From: Roseburia zhanii | GTDB lineage: Bacteria; Bacillota; Clostridia; Lachnospirales; Lachnospiraceae | NCBI RefSeq assembly: GCF_014287635.1 | Contig: NZ_JACOPH010000003.1 | Span: forward strand, 236,698-300,697 | Direction: 5' to 3' | DNA length: 64,000 nt | Shown here: in pieces, positions 54,222-63,965 of the stretch | How positions within the stretch are numbered: position 1 is the stretch's first letter | Layout of the letters: each line of letters starts with the position of its first letter | The notes under the pieces: generated by a model | Told to the model about the DNA's origin: nothing | The model's input: only the letters and a program-made list of their open reading frames with translations | The model's database searches: none | Position numbers and translations under genes: made by a program

Positions 54222-56897
54222 ATGGCAACTAGGAAAAAAACTACTTCGTCAAGAAGTACGACGCGAAAAGCTGCATCAAGAACAACCAAAAAACGTAACC
54301 AGAAAAAATCACAGGAACTGGCTTTTGAAAGTGAGATCTTACTCTGGATCTTACTTGCTGTTTCCATCTTACTGTTTGTCAGCAATTTCGGGATCGGCGG
54401 AAAAGTCGGAAATGCCGCAAGCACTTTTATGTTCGGGTTATTTGGTGTTATGGCATACATATTTCCGATCCTTTTATTTATTGGTTCCTGTTTTTTGATA
54501 TCTAATAAAAGCAATCATTTTGCAATATTCAAATTTATAGCAAGTATTTTATTATTCTGTGCACTCTGTCTGTTTTTACAGCTTTTAGTACAAAAAGATA
54601 CAGAATTATCATCTGGCATAGTGAAGAATGCCTATGCCAATTCCGCTGCCTATAAAAACGGCGGTGGAGCCTTAGGTGGTATCTTTGTATGGCTCTGTGT
54701 ACCGAATTTTGGAAAATTTGGTTCATTTGTTATTGATATCGTCGTGATGATCATATCCTTAGTGCTCATCACAGAACGTTCCGCAATCCTTGGCATGAAA
54801 CGTGGCGGTCAGAAAATGTACGCCTCAGCGAAAGAAGATGCCAGACGCTACCATGAAAACCAGCAGCGCCGGAGAGTGGAACAGGAAGAACGGGAATTAC
54901 GCCGTATCGACAAAAAAGTGGAAGGCGTTGCGATCGATACAAAGATCGGCAGGCAGAAAAAACGTACCTCTGATGAGATCAATGAAGTTCTGCCGGATAT
55001 CGCAATGGATATTCCGGAAGTCAAAGAAACAGAACATATATCCATTCCTGCCATAGAACCGGAAAATGCAGATATGCCACTCCCTGAGATTTTTATTGAG
55101 AGAGCAGAGGAGGCAGCTTCTGTTGATCCGTATATACCGGAGACAGAACATGATACACCATCATCTGATCCTGTAATGCCTGAATATGACGATGCACAGA
55201 TGCTAGAAAGCCTTTTATCTGATGTCGGCTCCTTTACAGAGCCTTTACCGGAAATGAGTGAAACATCAGAAGAAATCGTTCCTGAACCATTACCGGCATC
55301 AGAAGTACAAGCCGAACCAGTCATGTCAGACAAACCACAAAAGGCAGAAAAGACAACACCACAGGAAAATGAGAAGATCGGGCAGGAAATGCAGGCAGCA
55401 ATGGAAGAAAAACAGCCGCAGAACTATGTATTTCCTCCGGTAACACTGTTGAAAAAAGGTGATCCAAAGGCAGTCGGGGATTCCAAAGCACATTTAATGG
55501 AAACGGCAAATAAATTACAGCAGACCTTAAAGAATTTTGGTGTCAATGTCACGATCACAAATGTCAGCAGCGGACCTTCCGTTACCAGATATGAGATCCA
55601 GCCGGAAATGGGCGTAAAAGTCAGCAAGATCGTCAATCTGACCGATGATATCAAATTAAACCTAGCAGCTGCAGATATCCGTATGGAGGCACCGATCCCC
55701 GGAAAAGCAGCGATCGGAATCGAAATCCCGAATAAAGAAAATGTAACCGTTGCATTCAGAGATCTGATCGAATCCGAAGAATTTCAGAAAAGTAATTCTA
55801 AGATCGCATTTGCAGCCGGAAAAGATATTGGTGGTCAGGTAGTCGTAACCGATATTGCGAAAATGCCGCATTTGCTGATCGCAGGTGCTACCGGTTCCGG
55901 TAAATCCGTCTGTATCAATACGATCATTATGAGTATTTTATATAAGGCACATCCCGATGATGTCAAACTGATCATGGTCGATCCAAAAGTCGTGGAATTA
56001 AGTGTCTATAATGGCATTCCACATCTGATGATACCGGTCGTGACTGATCCGAAAAAAGCCGCAGGTGCTCTAAACTGGGCAGTTGCGGAAATGACTGACC
56101 GTTATCAGAAATTTGCAGAATACGGTGTCAGAGATCTGAAAGGTTACAATGAAAAAGTGGCGTCCATTGCAGATATCGAAGATGAAAACAAACCGAAAAA
56201 GATGCCGCAGATCGTGATCATCGTCGACGAGTTAGCGGATCTTATGATGGTTGCCTCTAATGAAGTTGAAACAGCAATCTGCCGTTTAGCTCAGTTAGCA
56301 AGAGCCGCCGGAATCCATCTGATCATTGCAACACAGCGTCCTTCCGTTAATGTTATCACCGGACTGATCAAGGCAAATATGCCTTCCCGTGTCGCATTTG
56401 CCGTTACATCCGGTGTCGATTCGAGAACGATCTTGGACATGAATGGTGCAGAAAAACTGCTTGGAAAAGGTGATATGCTCTTTTTCCCGCAGAATTACCA
56501 GAAACCACTTCGTGTACAGGGCGCATTTGTATCGGATAAAGAAGTGTCCGATGTGGTAAACTTTTTGAAAAATCAGAATGGAACCACACAGTATGATCCG
56601 AATATTCAGGAGAAAATGACACAGTCAGAAAACATTTCCATGTCTATTTCTGACAGTTCGAATACAGCAGATGATAAAGATGTACTTTTTACAGATGTTG
56701 GAAAATTTTTAATCGAAAGTGAAAAAGGTTCCATTGGTTCTATCCAAAGACGATTTAAAGTAGGTTTTAACCGTGCCGCCAGAATTATGGATCAGTTAGA
56801 AGAAGCCGGCATTGTCGGACCGGAAGAAGGTACGAAGCCTAGAAAAATACTGATGTCGATGGAAGAATTTGAACAGTATATTGAAGAATATGTGTAA
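54222..56897 (+). CDS. DNA translocase FtsK/SpoIIIE
   Basis: 891 residues from ATG 54222 (GGAGGAAG upstream). A basic N-terminus (Lys/Arg/Thr/Ser-rich 1-33), four membrane helices (about 40-175), a Pro/Glu-rich acidic linker (about 205-400), and the motor: GATGSGKSVCINTIIMS (Walker A near 555), IIVDELADLMM (Walker B) and ATQRPSVNVITGLIKANMPSRVAF. The C-terminal gamma winged helix (about 820-885, SIGSIQRRFKVGFNRAARIMDQLE) reads polar DNA sequences. It pumps chromosomes at septation or into the forespore. TepA nearby supports a SpoIIIE label, but FtsK cannot be excluded. Confidence 0.95.
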   Translation: MATRKKTTSSRSTTRKAASRTTKKRNQKKSQELAFESEILLWILLAVSILLFVSNFGIGGKVGNAASTFMFGLFGVMAYIFPILLFIGSCFLISNKSNHFAIFKFIASILLFCALCLFLQLLVQKDTELSSGIVKNAYANSAAYKNGGGALGGIFVWLCVPNFGKFGSFVIDIVVMIISLVLITERSAILGMKRGGQKMYASAKEDARRYHENQQRRRVEQEERELRRIDKKVEGVAIDTKIGRQKKRTSDEINEVLPDIAMDIPEVKETEHISIPAIEPENADMPLPEIFIERAEEAASVDPYIPETEHDTPSSDPVMPEYDDAQMLESLLSDVGSFTEPLPEMSETSEEIVPEPLPASEVQAEPVMSDKPQKAEKTTPQENEKIGQEMQAAMEEKQPQNYVFPPVTLLKKGDPKAVGDSKAHLMETANKLQQTLKNFGVNVTITNVSSGPSVTRYEIQPEMGVKVSKIVNLTDDIKLNLAAADIRMEAPIPGKAAIGIEIPNKENVTVAFRDLIESEEFQKSNSKIAFAAGKDIGGQVVVTDIAKMPHLLIAGATGSGKSVCINTIIMSILYKAHPDDVKLIMVDPKVVELSVYNGIPHLMIPVVTDPKKAAGALNWAVAEMTDRYQKFAEYGVRDLKGYNEKVASIADIEDENKPKKMPQIVIIVDELADLMMVASNEVETAICRLAQLARAAGIHLIIATQRPSVNVITGLIKANMPSRVAFAVTSGVDSRTILDMNGAEKLLGKGDMLFFPQNYQKPLRVQGAFVSDKEVSDVVNFLKNQNGTTQYDPNIQEKMTQSENISMSISDSSNTADDKDVLFTDVGKFLIESEKGSIGSIQRRFKVGFNRAARIMDQLEEAGIVGPEEGTKPRKILMSMEEFEQYIEEYV

Positions 56898-56928
56898 ATC
56901 ACACATTCTATACATAGGAGGATAAAAA

Positions 56929-58599
56929 ATGAAAACAGATATTGAAATCGCACAGGAAGCAAATATGCTCCCAATCAAAGAAGTAGCAGCAAAATTAGGG
57001 ATCAAAGAAGATGATTTGGAATTATACGGAAAATATAAAGCAAAATTATCCGATGAATTACTTGAAGAATCAGCCAAAAATCCAGATGGAAAATTAGTCC
57101 TTGTCACAGCGATCAATCCGACTCCGGCAGGAGAGGGAAAAACAACAACAAGCGTCGGCTTAGGACAGGCATTCGGGTTGTTAAATAAAAAAGCTGTATT
57201 GGCATTGCGTGAGCCATCCTTAGGACCATGCTTTGGAATCAAAGGTGGTGCAGCCGGTGGTGGTTACGCACAGGTAGTACCAATGGAAGACTTAAACCTG
57301 CATTTTACAGGAGATTTTCATGCGATCACTTCTGCAAACAACCTGTTGGCAGCATTATTAGACAATCACATCCAGCAGGGCAATGCCTTAAATATCGATC
57401 CAAGACAGATCGTATGGAAACGCTGCCTCGATATGAACGACCGTGTACTTCGTAATATCGTTGTCGGACTGGGAAGTAAAATGGACGGTATGGTACGTGA
57501 AGATCACTTTGTAATCACTGTAGCATCTGAGATCATGGCGATCTTATGTCTTGCAGATGACGTGGCAGATTTAAAGAAACGTCTTGCAAAGATCATTGTT
57601 GCCTATACTTTTGACGGAAAACCAGTGACAGCCGATGATTTACAGGCAACCGGAGCCATGGCAGCATTATTAAAAGATGCCATGAAGCCAAACCTGATCC
57701 AGACCTTAGAGCATACACCGGCAATCGTACACGGAGGTCCATTTGCCAATATCGCACATGGCTGTAACAGCGTACGTGCCACAAAAGCCGGATTAAAATT
57801 AGCAGATATCGTTGTAACAGAAGCCGGATTTGGTGCTGATCTTGGAGCCGAAAAATTCTTCGACATCAAATGCCGGAAAGCAGGCTTAAAACCGGACTGT
57901 GTTGTATTAGTTGCTACGATCCGTGCTTTAAAATACAATGGCGGAGTTCCAAAGACAGAGCTGTCTGCGGAGAATTTAGACGCACTGAAAAAAGGTATCG
58001 TCAACCTTGAAAAACATATTGGAAACCTGCAGAAATATCAGGTACCGATCGTTGTAACATTAAATTCCTTTGTGACAGATACAAAAGCAGAAACAGATTA
58101 TGTCGAGAATTTCTGTAAAGAACGCGGCTGTGAGTTTGCTCTTTCAAAAGTATGGGAAAAAGGCGGCGAAGGCGGCATCGCTTTAGCAGAAAAAGTATTA
58201 GAAACATTAGAAAATAAAGAGAGTAATTTCAAAGTCCTTTATCCGGATGATATCAGCTTAGAAGAAAAGATAGAAACGATTGCAAAAGAAATCTATGGTG
58301 CAGACGGTGTTACTTACAGTGCCGCAGCAAAAAAAGAATTACAGAGAATTACAGCACTTGGCATGGGTGATTTTCCAGTCTGTATCGCAAAAACACAGTA
58401 TTCTTTATCAGATGACCAGACAAAACTCGGCAGACCATCTGATTTTACAGTCAATGTAAGAGAAGTATATGCATCCGCAGGTGCAGGATTCGTTGTAGCG
58501 GTATTAGGTTCGATCATGACCATGCCGGGACTTCCGAAAGTACCTGCTGCAAACAACATTGATGTAGACGATAATGGTACAATTACAGGATTATTTTAA
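56929..58599 (+). CDS. fhs: Formate-tetrahydrofolate ligase
   Basis: 556 residues, normal. ATP-dependent formation of 10-formyl-THF. P-loop TPAGEGKTT at 65-73; [22 protein letters not shown] is the folate-site signature. Strong AGGAGG six bases before the ATG. Followed 18 bases later by folD, so both one-carbon genes form a unit that may serve purine synthesis or an acetogenic methyl branch; no carbonyl branch genes are seen. Confidence 0.98.
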   Translation: MKTDIEIAQEANMLPIKEVAAKLGIKEDDLELYGKYKAKLSDELLEESAKNPDGKLVLVTAINPTPAGEGKTTTSVGLGQAFGLLNKKAVLALREPSLGPCFGIKGGAAGGGYAQVVPMEDLNLHFTGDFHAITSANNLLAALLDNHIQQGNALNIDPRQIVWKRCLDMNDRVLRNIVVGLGSKMDGMVREDHFVITVASEIMAILCLADDVADLKKRLAKIIVAYTFDGKPVTADDLQATGAMAALLKDAMKPNLIQTLEHTPAIVHGGPFANIAHGCNSVRATKAGLKLADIVVTEAGFGADLGAEKFFDIKCRKAGLKPDCVVLVATIRALKYNGGVPKTELSAENLDALKKGIVNLEKHIGNLQKYQVPIVVTLNSFVTDTKAETDYVENFCKERGCEFALSKVWEKGGEGGIALAEKVLETLENKESNFKVLYPDDISLEEKIETIAKEIYGADGVTYSAAAKKELQRITALGMGDFPVCIAKTQYSLSDDQTKLGRPSDFTVNVREVYASAGAGFVVAVLGSIMTMPGLPKVPAANNIDVDDNGTITGLF

Positions 58600-58617
58600 A
58601 AAAGGAGAACGTAGATC

Positions 58618-59457
58618 ATGGCAAAAATCATTGATGGTAAGAAAATTTCAGCAGAGATCAAAGAAGAATTAAAAAATGAAGTTGCCCAGTTAAAAGCACA
58701 GGGCATTGAAGGTACCTTAGCCGTTATTCAGGTAGGAAATGATCCTGCTTCGAGTGTTTATGTAAATAATAAAAAGAAAGCATGTGCTTATATCGGTATC
58801 AACTCAGAATCTTTTGAACTTCCGGAAGAAACCACACAGGAAGAATTATTAGCATTGATCGCAAAATTAAATGCAGATGATTCTATAAATGGTATCTTAG
58901 TTCAGCTTCCGGTTCCAAAACATATCGATGAGAAAACCATCATCAATGCCATCTCTCCAAAGAAAGATGTTGATGGATTCCATCCGGAAAGCGTTGGTTC
59001 TTTAGTGATCGGACAGCCGGGATTTGTATCCTGTACACCGGCAGGCATCATCGAACTGTTAAAACGTTCCAATGTAACCATCGATGGAAAAAACTGCGTG
59101 ATCGTTGGCAGAAGCAATATCGTCGGAAAACCAATGGCATTGCTGATGCTTCGTGAAAATGCAACCGTTACGATCGCACATTCCCATACGAAAAATTTAA
59201 AAGAAATCTGCCAGAATGCAGATATCCTGATCATTGCGATCGGTAAACGTGAATTTATCACCGGAGATTATATCAAAGAAGGTGCAGTTGTCATTGATGT
59301 CGGAATCCACAGAGATGAGAATAATAAGCTTGCCGGAGATGTAAAATATGATGAAGCAGAAAAGAAAGCTTCTCAGATTACTCCGGTTCCGGGTGGTGTC
59401 GGTCCAATGACGATCGCCATGCTTATGAATAACTGTGTCAAAGCCATGAAAAAATAA
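58618..59457 (+). CDS. folD: Methylene-THF dehydrogenase/methenyl-THF cyclohydrolase
   Basis: 279 residues. It interconverts 5,10-methylene-THF and 10-formyl-THF. VYVNNKKKAC holds Tyr48 and catalytic Lys52; DGILVQLPVPKHID and KDVDGFHP follow; the NADP site is VGRSNIVGKPMALLML; PVPGGVGPMTIAML closes the protein. AAAGGAGAAC precedes the ATG. It directly follows fhs. Confidence 0.98.
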   Translation: MAKIIDGKKISAEIKEELKNEVAQLKAQGIEGTLAVIQVGNDPASSVYVNNKKKACAYIGINSESFELPEETTQEELLALIAKLNADDSINGILVQLPVPKHIDEKTIINAISPKKDVDGFHPESVGSLVIGQPGFVSCTPAGIIELLKRSNVTIDGKNCVIVGRSNIVGKPMALLMLRENATVTIAHSHTKNLKEICQNADILIIAIGKREFITGDYIKEGAVVIDVGIHRDENNKLAGDVKYDEAEKKASQITPVPGGVGPMTIAMLMNNCVKAMKK

Positions 59458-59471
59458 TTGGAGAGTCCTCT

Positions 59472-60620
59472 ATGAAATGCAAAAAATGCGGAGCAGAGAT
59501 TCCAAAAGGAAAGCTATATTGCAGTGTCTGTGGGGCAGAAGTCCAGTTAGTTCCCGACTATAATTTTTTAGAAGATGATATGTTAAGCGATATTATCCAA
59601 AATGGAGCAGGCAAAAACATCACATCTTCCAAACATAATTCTGCTTCACAGACCACAGATCCCATTTCTTCTAAAAAGAAAGTTCCTGCGAAAAAAAAGA
59701 AAGTATACATCATCAGCGGTATCTGTCTGGTGCTTGTTATTGCGGTATTTACAGCTTTTTTCGTCTATCAGGATATACAGAAGAAACATCAGAACAGTTA
59801 TTCCTATCAGTATGAACAGGGAATCAAATACCAGTCAGCAAAAGATTATGATGCAGCAATCGTATCTTTTCAAAATGCGTTGCGTTTACGCCCGGATGAT
59901 ACCGATACCGAAGACCGCCTGCTTGAGATCTATGAAAAAACAAAAGATGATGATGCCATGATCTTACTGTTACAAAAGCGGCTCAAAAGAGATCCCGCAG
60001 ACACAAGTTCCTGTAAGAAACTGATAGAAATTTATGATAAGAACGCAGAATATGATACGATCTTATCTCTTTGTGAAGAAGTAAAGGGCAGTTCCATGTT
60101 AGACCTGTTCTCGGATTATTTAGTAGACCAGCCGAAGTTCAGTAATATTTCAGGTACTTACGAACATCCGCTGACCATTTCCATTACATCTGAAAAAGAC
60201 TATGATATTTTTTATACAGACAATGGAACAGATCCTGTAGAATATGGAAAACGCTACCATGATCCGATTTCTTTAAAAGAAGAAGGCACGACCATCTTAA
60301 AAGCGGTCACGAAAAATGAAAAAGGTATTTACAGCGAACCTGTAACGGCAACCTATACCATCCGCTATGAACCGCCTGCAATGCCAAAAGTAACACCTGC
60401 AAGCGGAACTTATACAGAACCGCAGACGATCACGATTTCTGTTCCATCTGACTGTAAAGCATATTACACATGGGACGGTAGTGATCCGACAGAAAGTTCC
60501 ACTTTGTATACAGGTGCACTCGAAATGCCAGCCGGTAATCAGATATTGTCAGTGATATTAATCAATTCGGCAGGGTTAAAGAGTAATATCTATCGGGTGA
60601 ATTATGTGTATATGCCGTAG
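59472..60620 (+). CDS. Zinc-ribbon, single-TM, TPR protein with two CHB_HEX_C-like modules
   Basis: 382 residues; GGAGAG before the ATG. A zinc ribbon (MKCKKCGAEIPKGKLYCSVCG, 1-21 by parts C3-C6 and C17-C20), Lys-rich stretch, one TM (about 75-97), a TPR region (about 105-205), then two beta modules (about 215-295 and 300-382). Each has 'P.SGTY..P.TI.I', 'Y.T.DG.DP...S..Y' and 'L.A....G..S', as in CHB_HEX_C_1 domains. Probably membrane-anchored with the beta modules outside. The zinc ribbon then lies in the cytoplasm. Function unknown; possible co-transcription with folD (14 bases apart). Confidence 0.8.
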   Translation: MKCKKCGAEIPKGKLYCSVCGAEVQLVPDYNFLEDDMLSDIIQNGAGKNITSSKHNSASQTTDPISSKKKVPAKKKKVYIISGICLVLVIAVFTAFFVYQDIQKKHQNSYSYQYEQGIKYQSAKDYDAAIVSFQNALRLRPDDTDTEDRLLEIYEKTKDDDAMILLLQKRLKRDPADTSSCKKLIEIYDKNAEYDTILSLCEEVKGSSMLDLFSDYLVDQPKFSNISGTYEHPLTISITSEKDYDIFYTDNGTDPVEYGKRYHDPISLKEEGTTILKAVTKNEKGIYSEPVTATYTIRYEPPAMPKVTPASGTYTEPQTITISVPSDCKAYYTWDGSDPTESSTLYTGALEMPAGNQILSVILINSAGLKSNIYRVNYVYMP

Positions 60621-60675
60621 GGAATGTTTTTTTAGAAATTACGGTAAAGATAAAATGATGTGTTTGAGATTGGTG

Positions 60676-60708
60676 CACCGGCATCTGTTGGGATGTCGGT
60701 GTGTTTTT
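60676..60708 (+). terminator. Terminator after the zinc-ribbon TPR gene
   Basis: Arms CACCGGCATC / GATGTCGGTG (one G-T pair), then TGTTTTT. Confidence 0.82.
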
Positions 60709-60725
60709 GATTGACTCATAATCAT

Positions 60726-60872
60726 GTTACTGTTCACGCCTAACAGTGTGACCAGCAACGATTACAGCCCATTTAAAATGCCTCTACTAGGCAGGGGCTG
60801 TAATCACACAATAATTAACACTATGGCGCATAGCTTGACAGCGCAGTGTCAAGCTTGCGTCTGAACAGTAAC
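60726..60872. repeat. 147-bp palindromic element with GTTACTGTTCA ends (copy B)
   Basis: Perfect 11-bp ends GTTACTGTTCA / TGAACAGTAAC. Internal hairpins in the same order as copy A: left GTTACTGTTCAC with GTGACCAGCAAC (two mismatches), middle GATTACAGCCC / GGGCTGTAATC with an inner TGCCT/AGGCA stem, and right AGCTTGACA / TGTCAAGCT. Internal sequence differs from copy A, so structure is conserved more than bases. The remaining bases up to 61116 are AT-rich with no supported feature. Confidence 0.74.
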
Positions 60873-61116
60873 ATAATCATTTATAAGCTCCAAAATTTAC
60901 TGAATAATTCATTGTAAATTGATCTAATATATGCTATTCTAAGAAAAAGCAAATTTTCTATTACTTTCAATGTAAAACAACCAATATAAATTCTTATATA
61001 TTCCATATGACAGCTTTTAGCTGTTCTTTTCAGAAAATTCTTGCTTTCCCATATTTTATAAAGCAGGAGTTTTTTTAAAGAACCTCCTGTTAATGACAAC
61101 TACATAAGGAGGTATA

Positions 61117-62043
61117 ATGGAAGAACCTAAGAAGAAACCTTTGCAATGGCATCCTGCTTTCTATGCCGGATTGCAGATTGAATTAGCAGAAGATGCGGAG
61201 AACCTGATCTTTGAGAATGAGCATCAGCTTGGTACAAAGCCGAAACAGATTGATGTTCTGATCGTCAAAAAAGAATCAGAAAAACCTGTTAGAAAGAACA
61301 TCGGCAGACTTTTCCGCAAATACAATATCATCGAATACAAAAGTCCGGAAGATTATCTGAGTTTGGACGATTTTTACAAAATAATTGGATATGCCTGTTT
61401 CTATAAAGCAGATGCAGCTATCACAAACAGTATAGAAATAGAAGAACTGACAGTGACCTATGTCTGCCATCACTATCCAAGGAAACTGATGAAGCATCTG
61501 ATACATAGCGGATATCAGATCAAACAAGCAGGAGCAGGAATCTATTATATCAAAGACATGCTTTTTCCCATTCAGATTATTTTAACTTCCAGCTTATCAA
61601 AAAGTGAAAATCTCTGGCTGAGCAGTCTGACCGACACTTTAACCGAAACCGATACTGCACAAAAATTACTTGAAGAATATAACAGACATAAACAGGATTC
61701 CCGTTATGAATCAATGATGGATCTGATAACCAATGCAAATCTAAAATTGTTTAAGGAGATGGATTATATGTGTGAAACCTTATTAAATATCATGCGTGAA
61801 AAATTAAAAGATGAAATTGATGCTGAAAAAGATTTGGCTATGAAGGAGGGCAGAAACGATGGTATTGAGCAAGGTATTGAACAGGGTATTGAGCAGGGTA
61901 TTGAACAGGGTATTGAGCAAGGTATTGAGCAAATGGAAATTCTAATACAACACCTGATCATCAATTCCCGTTCAGATGAAATCGAACGTGCCGTTACCGA
62001 TAAGGAATTTCAAAAGCAGTTATTTGAAGAATTTGGTTTATAA
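61117..62043 (+). CDS. PD-(D/E)XK nuclease-like protein with GIEQ tandem repeats
   Basis: 308 residues; AAGGAGGTATA before the ATG. The N-terminal 100 residues have QIDVLIVKK then IIEYKSPEDYLS, the D...ExK pattern of PD-(D/E)XK enzymes, followed by DDFYKIIGYACFYK. These families include Rpn/transposase-like nucleases. Residues about 249-272 are six GIEQ units, followed by a C-terminal helix (ILIQHLIINSRSDEIERAVTDK by parts). The Gln-rich repeat is likely a coiled coil. No transposon ends were seen around it, and no activity is shown. Confidence 0.77.
   Translation: MEEPKKKPLQWHPAFYAGLQIELAEDAENLIFENEHQLGTKPKQIDVLIVKKESEKPVRKNIGRLFRKYNIIEYKSPEDYLSLDDFYKIIGYACFYKADAAITNSIEIEELTVTYVCHHYPRKLMKHLIHSGYQIKQAGAGIYYIKDMLFPIQIILTSSLSKSENLWLSSLTDTLTETDTAQKLLEEYNRHKQDSRYESMMDLITNANLKLFKEMDYMCETLLNIMREKLKDEIDAEKDLAMKEGRNDGIEQGIEQGIEQGIEQGIEQGIEQMEILIQHLIINSRSDEIERAVTDKEFQKQLFEEFGL
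61861..61932 (+). repeat. 12-bp tandem repeat, six units
   Basis: Unit GGTATTGARCAR starts at 61861, 61873, 61885, 61897, 61909 and 61921. It encodes GIEQ. Third-position changes (AG/AA, CAA/CAG) show it is not a recent perfect expansion. Confidence 0.92.
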
Positions 62044-62063
62044 ATCGTCAATTTGATCTATAT

Positions 62064-62115
62064 AAAAATGTGCACTGTATGCAGTCCTGTTGACTGTAAC
62101 ACAGTGCACATTTTT
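62064..62115. terminator. Bidirectional terminator between the nuclease-like gene and xpt
   Basis: Arms AAAATGTGCACTGT (62065-62078) / ACAGTGCACATTTT (62101-62114) with an inner CAGTC/GACTG stem; A-run left, T-run right. Confidence 0.9.
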
Positions 62116-62157
62116 GATTTTCGTAACTCTATTCAATATCTTATTGTTACGACACAA

Positions 62158-62736
62158 TTATTTTTCCTCTATAAACTGAATCTTTCCTTCTGACAAACTT
62201 GCGATTCTGACAAGAGAATATACATGGAATCCCTGTTCCTCTAATTTTTTTCTACCTGGCTGGAATGATTTTTCAATTAAAATACCAACACCTGCGATTG
62301 TTGCATGAGCCATACGCAGAAGACGGATCGCTCCGGTAGCAGCTTCTCCATCTGCTAAGAAATCATCAACGATCAGTACATGGTCATTTTCATTGATATA
62401 CTCCGGTACTAAAGAAAGTTCATAACTGTTTCCTTTGGTATAAGAAGTTACAACTGTCTGATACAATGTGTCATTTAAAACTTTAGAAGACTGTTTTTTT
62501 AAAATGATCATCGGCACCTCTAATGCCATTGCTGTCATAAGTGCTGGTGCAATACCGGAACTTTCGATCGTAACAACTTTTGTGATCCCCATATTTTTAT
62601 AATGTGATGCAAATTCTTCACCGATATTTTTCATAAGCACCGGATCAACCTGATGATTTAAGAAACCATCCACTTTTAAAATGTTTTCACTTTTTGCAGA
62701 ACCTTCTGCTAAAATTCTTTCTTTTAGTAAATTCAT
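62158..62736 (-). CDS. xpt: Xanthine phosphoribosyltransferase
   Basis: 192 residues, matching Bacillus Xpt. It salvages xanthine to [20 protein letters not shown] is the PRPP-binding motif with the acidic pair; the N-terminal [10 protein letters not shown] is typical. GAGGTGAC precedes the ATG. It follows the membrane protein gene by 24 bases in one unit. The purine riboswitch often found before xpt is not seen here; the leader is only the short gap after the upstream gene. Confidence 0.96.
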   Translation of the reverse strand: MNLLKERILAEGSAKSENILKVDGFLNHQVDPVLMKNIGEEFASHYKNMGITKVVTIESSGIAPALMTAMALEVPMIILKKQSSKVLNDTLYQTVVTSYTKGNSYELSLVPEYINENDHVLIVDDFLADGEAATGAIRLLRMAHATIAGVGILIEKSFQPGRKKLEEQGFHVYSLVRIASLSEGKIQFIEEK

Positions 62737-62760
62737 TATCTGTCACCTCGTTATATGTAC

Positions 62761-63312
62761 TTAATTTTCCGGAAAGAGTGTTCCGTAAAAGGATTCGATC
62801 AAATAATCTAAATAAGATTCTTCTAATGTTGAATCCATATTCAGAAGTATCTGTTTCATAACCTCATAACGTCTGAAATAAAGCTGTTCAACACTTAAAT
62901 TGTCCCTGTCAAAAATTGCATGATCGATCTTATCAGCATCAGCTTGTGCAAAAAACTGTTCTGACAATGTTTTTGTCCGGATTTCCTCGTTAGAAGAAGA
63001 CTGCTTTAGAGATTTCATCTCCAGAAAAGAACGGATACCAACTCCAAAAAAGATCAAAAACAAAATGCCCATGACAACTGCCATCATTGTTCTGTTAAAA
63101 CTCTCTAATTTCAACGGCAGAATCCCAAGAGCAAGCAGTATGACCGCAATGAAACCGATACCGCCAACGATCGTAAATGTATATGCCGTAGATCTTACAT
63201 CTTCTAATTTTTTGGAAGATTCCACAAATACCTTACTGCCTGTAGAACCACCTGCTGTAAGAAGATCGTCCGGTCTGTTGGCAGGTTCATTCTGATTTTC
63301 CAGATTGCACAT
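62761..63312 (-). CDS. Membrane protein upstream of xpt
   Basis: 183 residues with two TM helices (about 45-67 and 75-96) and a cytoplasmic C-terminal tail with charged helices. N-terminus is acidic and has no signal peptide. AAAGGA lies at longer spacing before the ATG. No family was recognised. It is co-directional with xpt and probably shares its transcript, with the gap too small for a separate leader. The rlmH promoter starts 45 bases upstream on the other strand. Confidence 0.75.
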   Translation of the reverse strand: MCNLENQNEPANRPDDLLTAGGSTGSKVFVESSKKLEDVRSTAYTFTIVGGIGFIAVILLALGILPLKLESFNRTMMAVVMGILFLIFFGVGIRSFLEMKSLKQSSSNEEIRTKTLSEQFFAQADADKIDHAIFDRDNLSVEQLYFRRYEVMKQILLNMDSTLEESYLDYLIESFYGTLFPEN

Positions 63313-63357
63313 TATTTCATAAATCCTTTCTACTTTTTTATCTGAATTATACTCTAT

Positions 63358-63387
63358 TTGACCTTTTTATACAACTATTGTTATAAT
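63358..63387 (+). promoter_or_regulatory. rlmH promoter at zero distance
   Basis: TTGACC (63358-63363), 18 bases, TATAAT (63382-63387). The rlmH ATG begins seven bases after the -10 box, at the expected transcription start. Confidence 0.72.
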
Positions 63388-63393
63388 AGATTT

Positions 63394-63873
63394 ATGAAAA
63401 TCACAATATTAACTGTAGGAAAAATAAAAGAAGATTTTTACCGGAAAGCGATCGCAGAATATAGCAAACGTCTTAGCCGGTACTGTAAATTAGAGATCAT
63501 TGAGGTAACAAATGAGAAAACACCCGATTCGGCAAGTGCAGTAGTGGAAGAACAGATCAAAGATAAAGAAGGAGAAAGGCTTCTAAAATATATCAGGGAA
63601 GATGCATATGTGGTTGCCCTTGCCATTGAAGGAAAAATGTTAGATTCCATCGAGTTATCTAAAAATATTGAACAGCTTGGCATTATGGGAAAAAGCCACA
63701 TTATTTTTGTGATCGGCGGCTCACTCGGACTATCTGATCGTATATTAAAGCGTGCAGATTATAAACTCAGCTTTTCAAAAATGACTTTTCCGCACCAGCT
63801 TATGCGAGTCATTTTACTAGAACAGATTTACCGGAGTTACCGTATTATTTGTAAGGAACCGTATCATAAATAA
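63394..63873 (+). CDS. rlmH: 23S rRNA (pseudouridine1915-N3)-methyltransferase RlmH
   Basis: 159 residues from ATG 63394, exactly the usual family length (155-160); the longer frame from 63358 overlaps the promoter. [20 protein letters not shown] is the classic start, [11 protein letters not shown] the SPOUT knot with SAM loop, and [22 protein letters not shown] the C-terminal signature, split here by position. It methylates the helix 69 pseudouridine of 23S rRNA. No ribosome binding site is present before the ATG, and the promoter places the start of the RNA on it. Confidence 0.97.
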   Translation: MKITILTVGKIKEDFYRKAIAEYSKRLSRYCKLEIIEVTNEKTPDSASAVVEEQIKDKEGERLLKYIREDAYVVALAIEGKMLDSIELSKNIEQLGIMGKSHIIFVIGGSLGLSDRILKRADYKLSFSKMTFPHQLMRVILLEQIYRSYRIICKEPYHK

Positions 63874-63887
63874 ATATCAAGTAGGTA

Positions 63888-63908
63888 ATTGCGAAACAAG
63901 TTCGCAAT
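63888..63908. repeat. 21-bp hairpin repeat, copy 2
   Basis: Exact reverse complement of 33742-33762; arms ATTGCGAA / TTCGCAAT. A second palindrome TAAGAATCCTG/CAGGATTCTTA follows about 25 bases later (near 63927-63953). Confidence 0.7.
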
Positions 63909-63965
63909 CCTGATTAAAAATGCGGTAAGAATCCTGCAATGCAGGATTCTTAAGATGAGAAGCAG

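Noticed and set aside
54848..55333. 161-codon minus-strand frame inside the FtsK/SpoIIIE linker
   Set aside because: Shadow of the acidic linker coding region; Ser/Gly-rich product without ribosome binding site.
61764..61964. Minus-strand frame encoding repeated Cys-Ser-Ile-Pro
   Set aside because: Mirror of the GIEQ tandem repeat on the opposite strand; no start signal.
62737..62760. Purine riboswitch upstream of xpt
   Set aside because: Only 24 bases separate xpt from the preceding gene; no aptamer can fit there.
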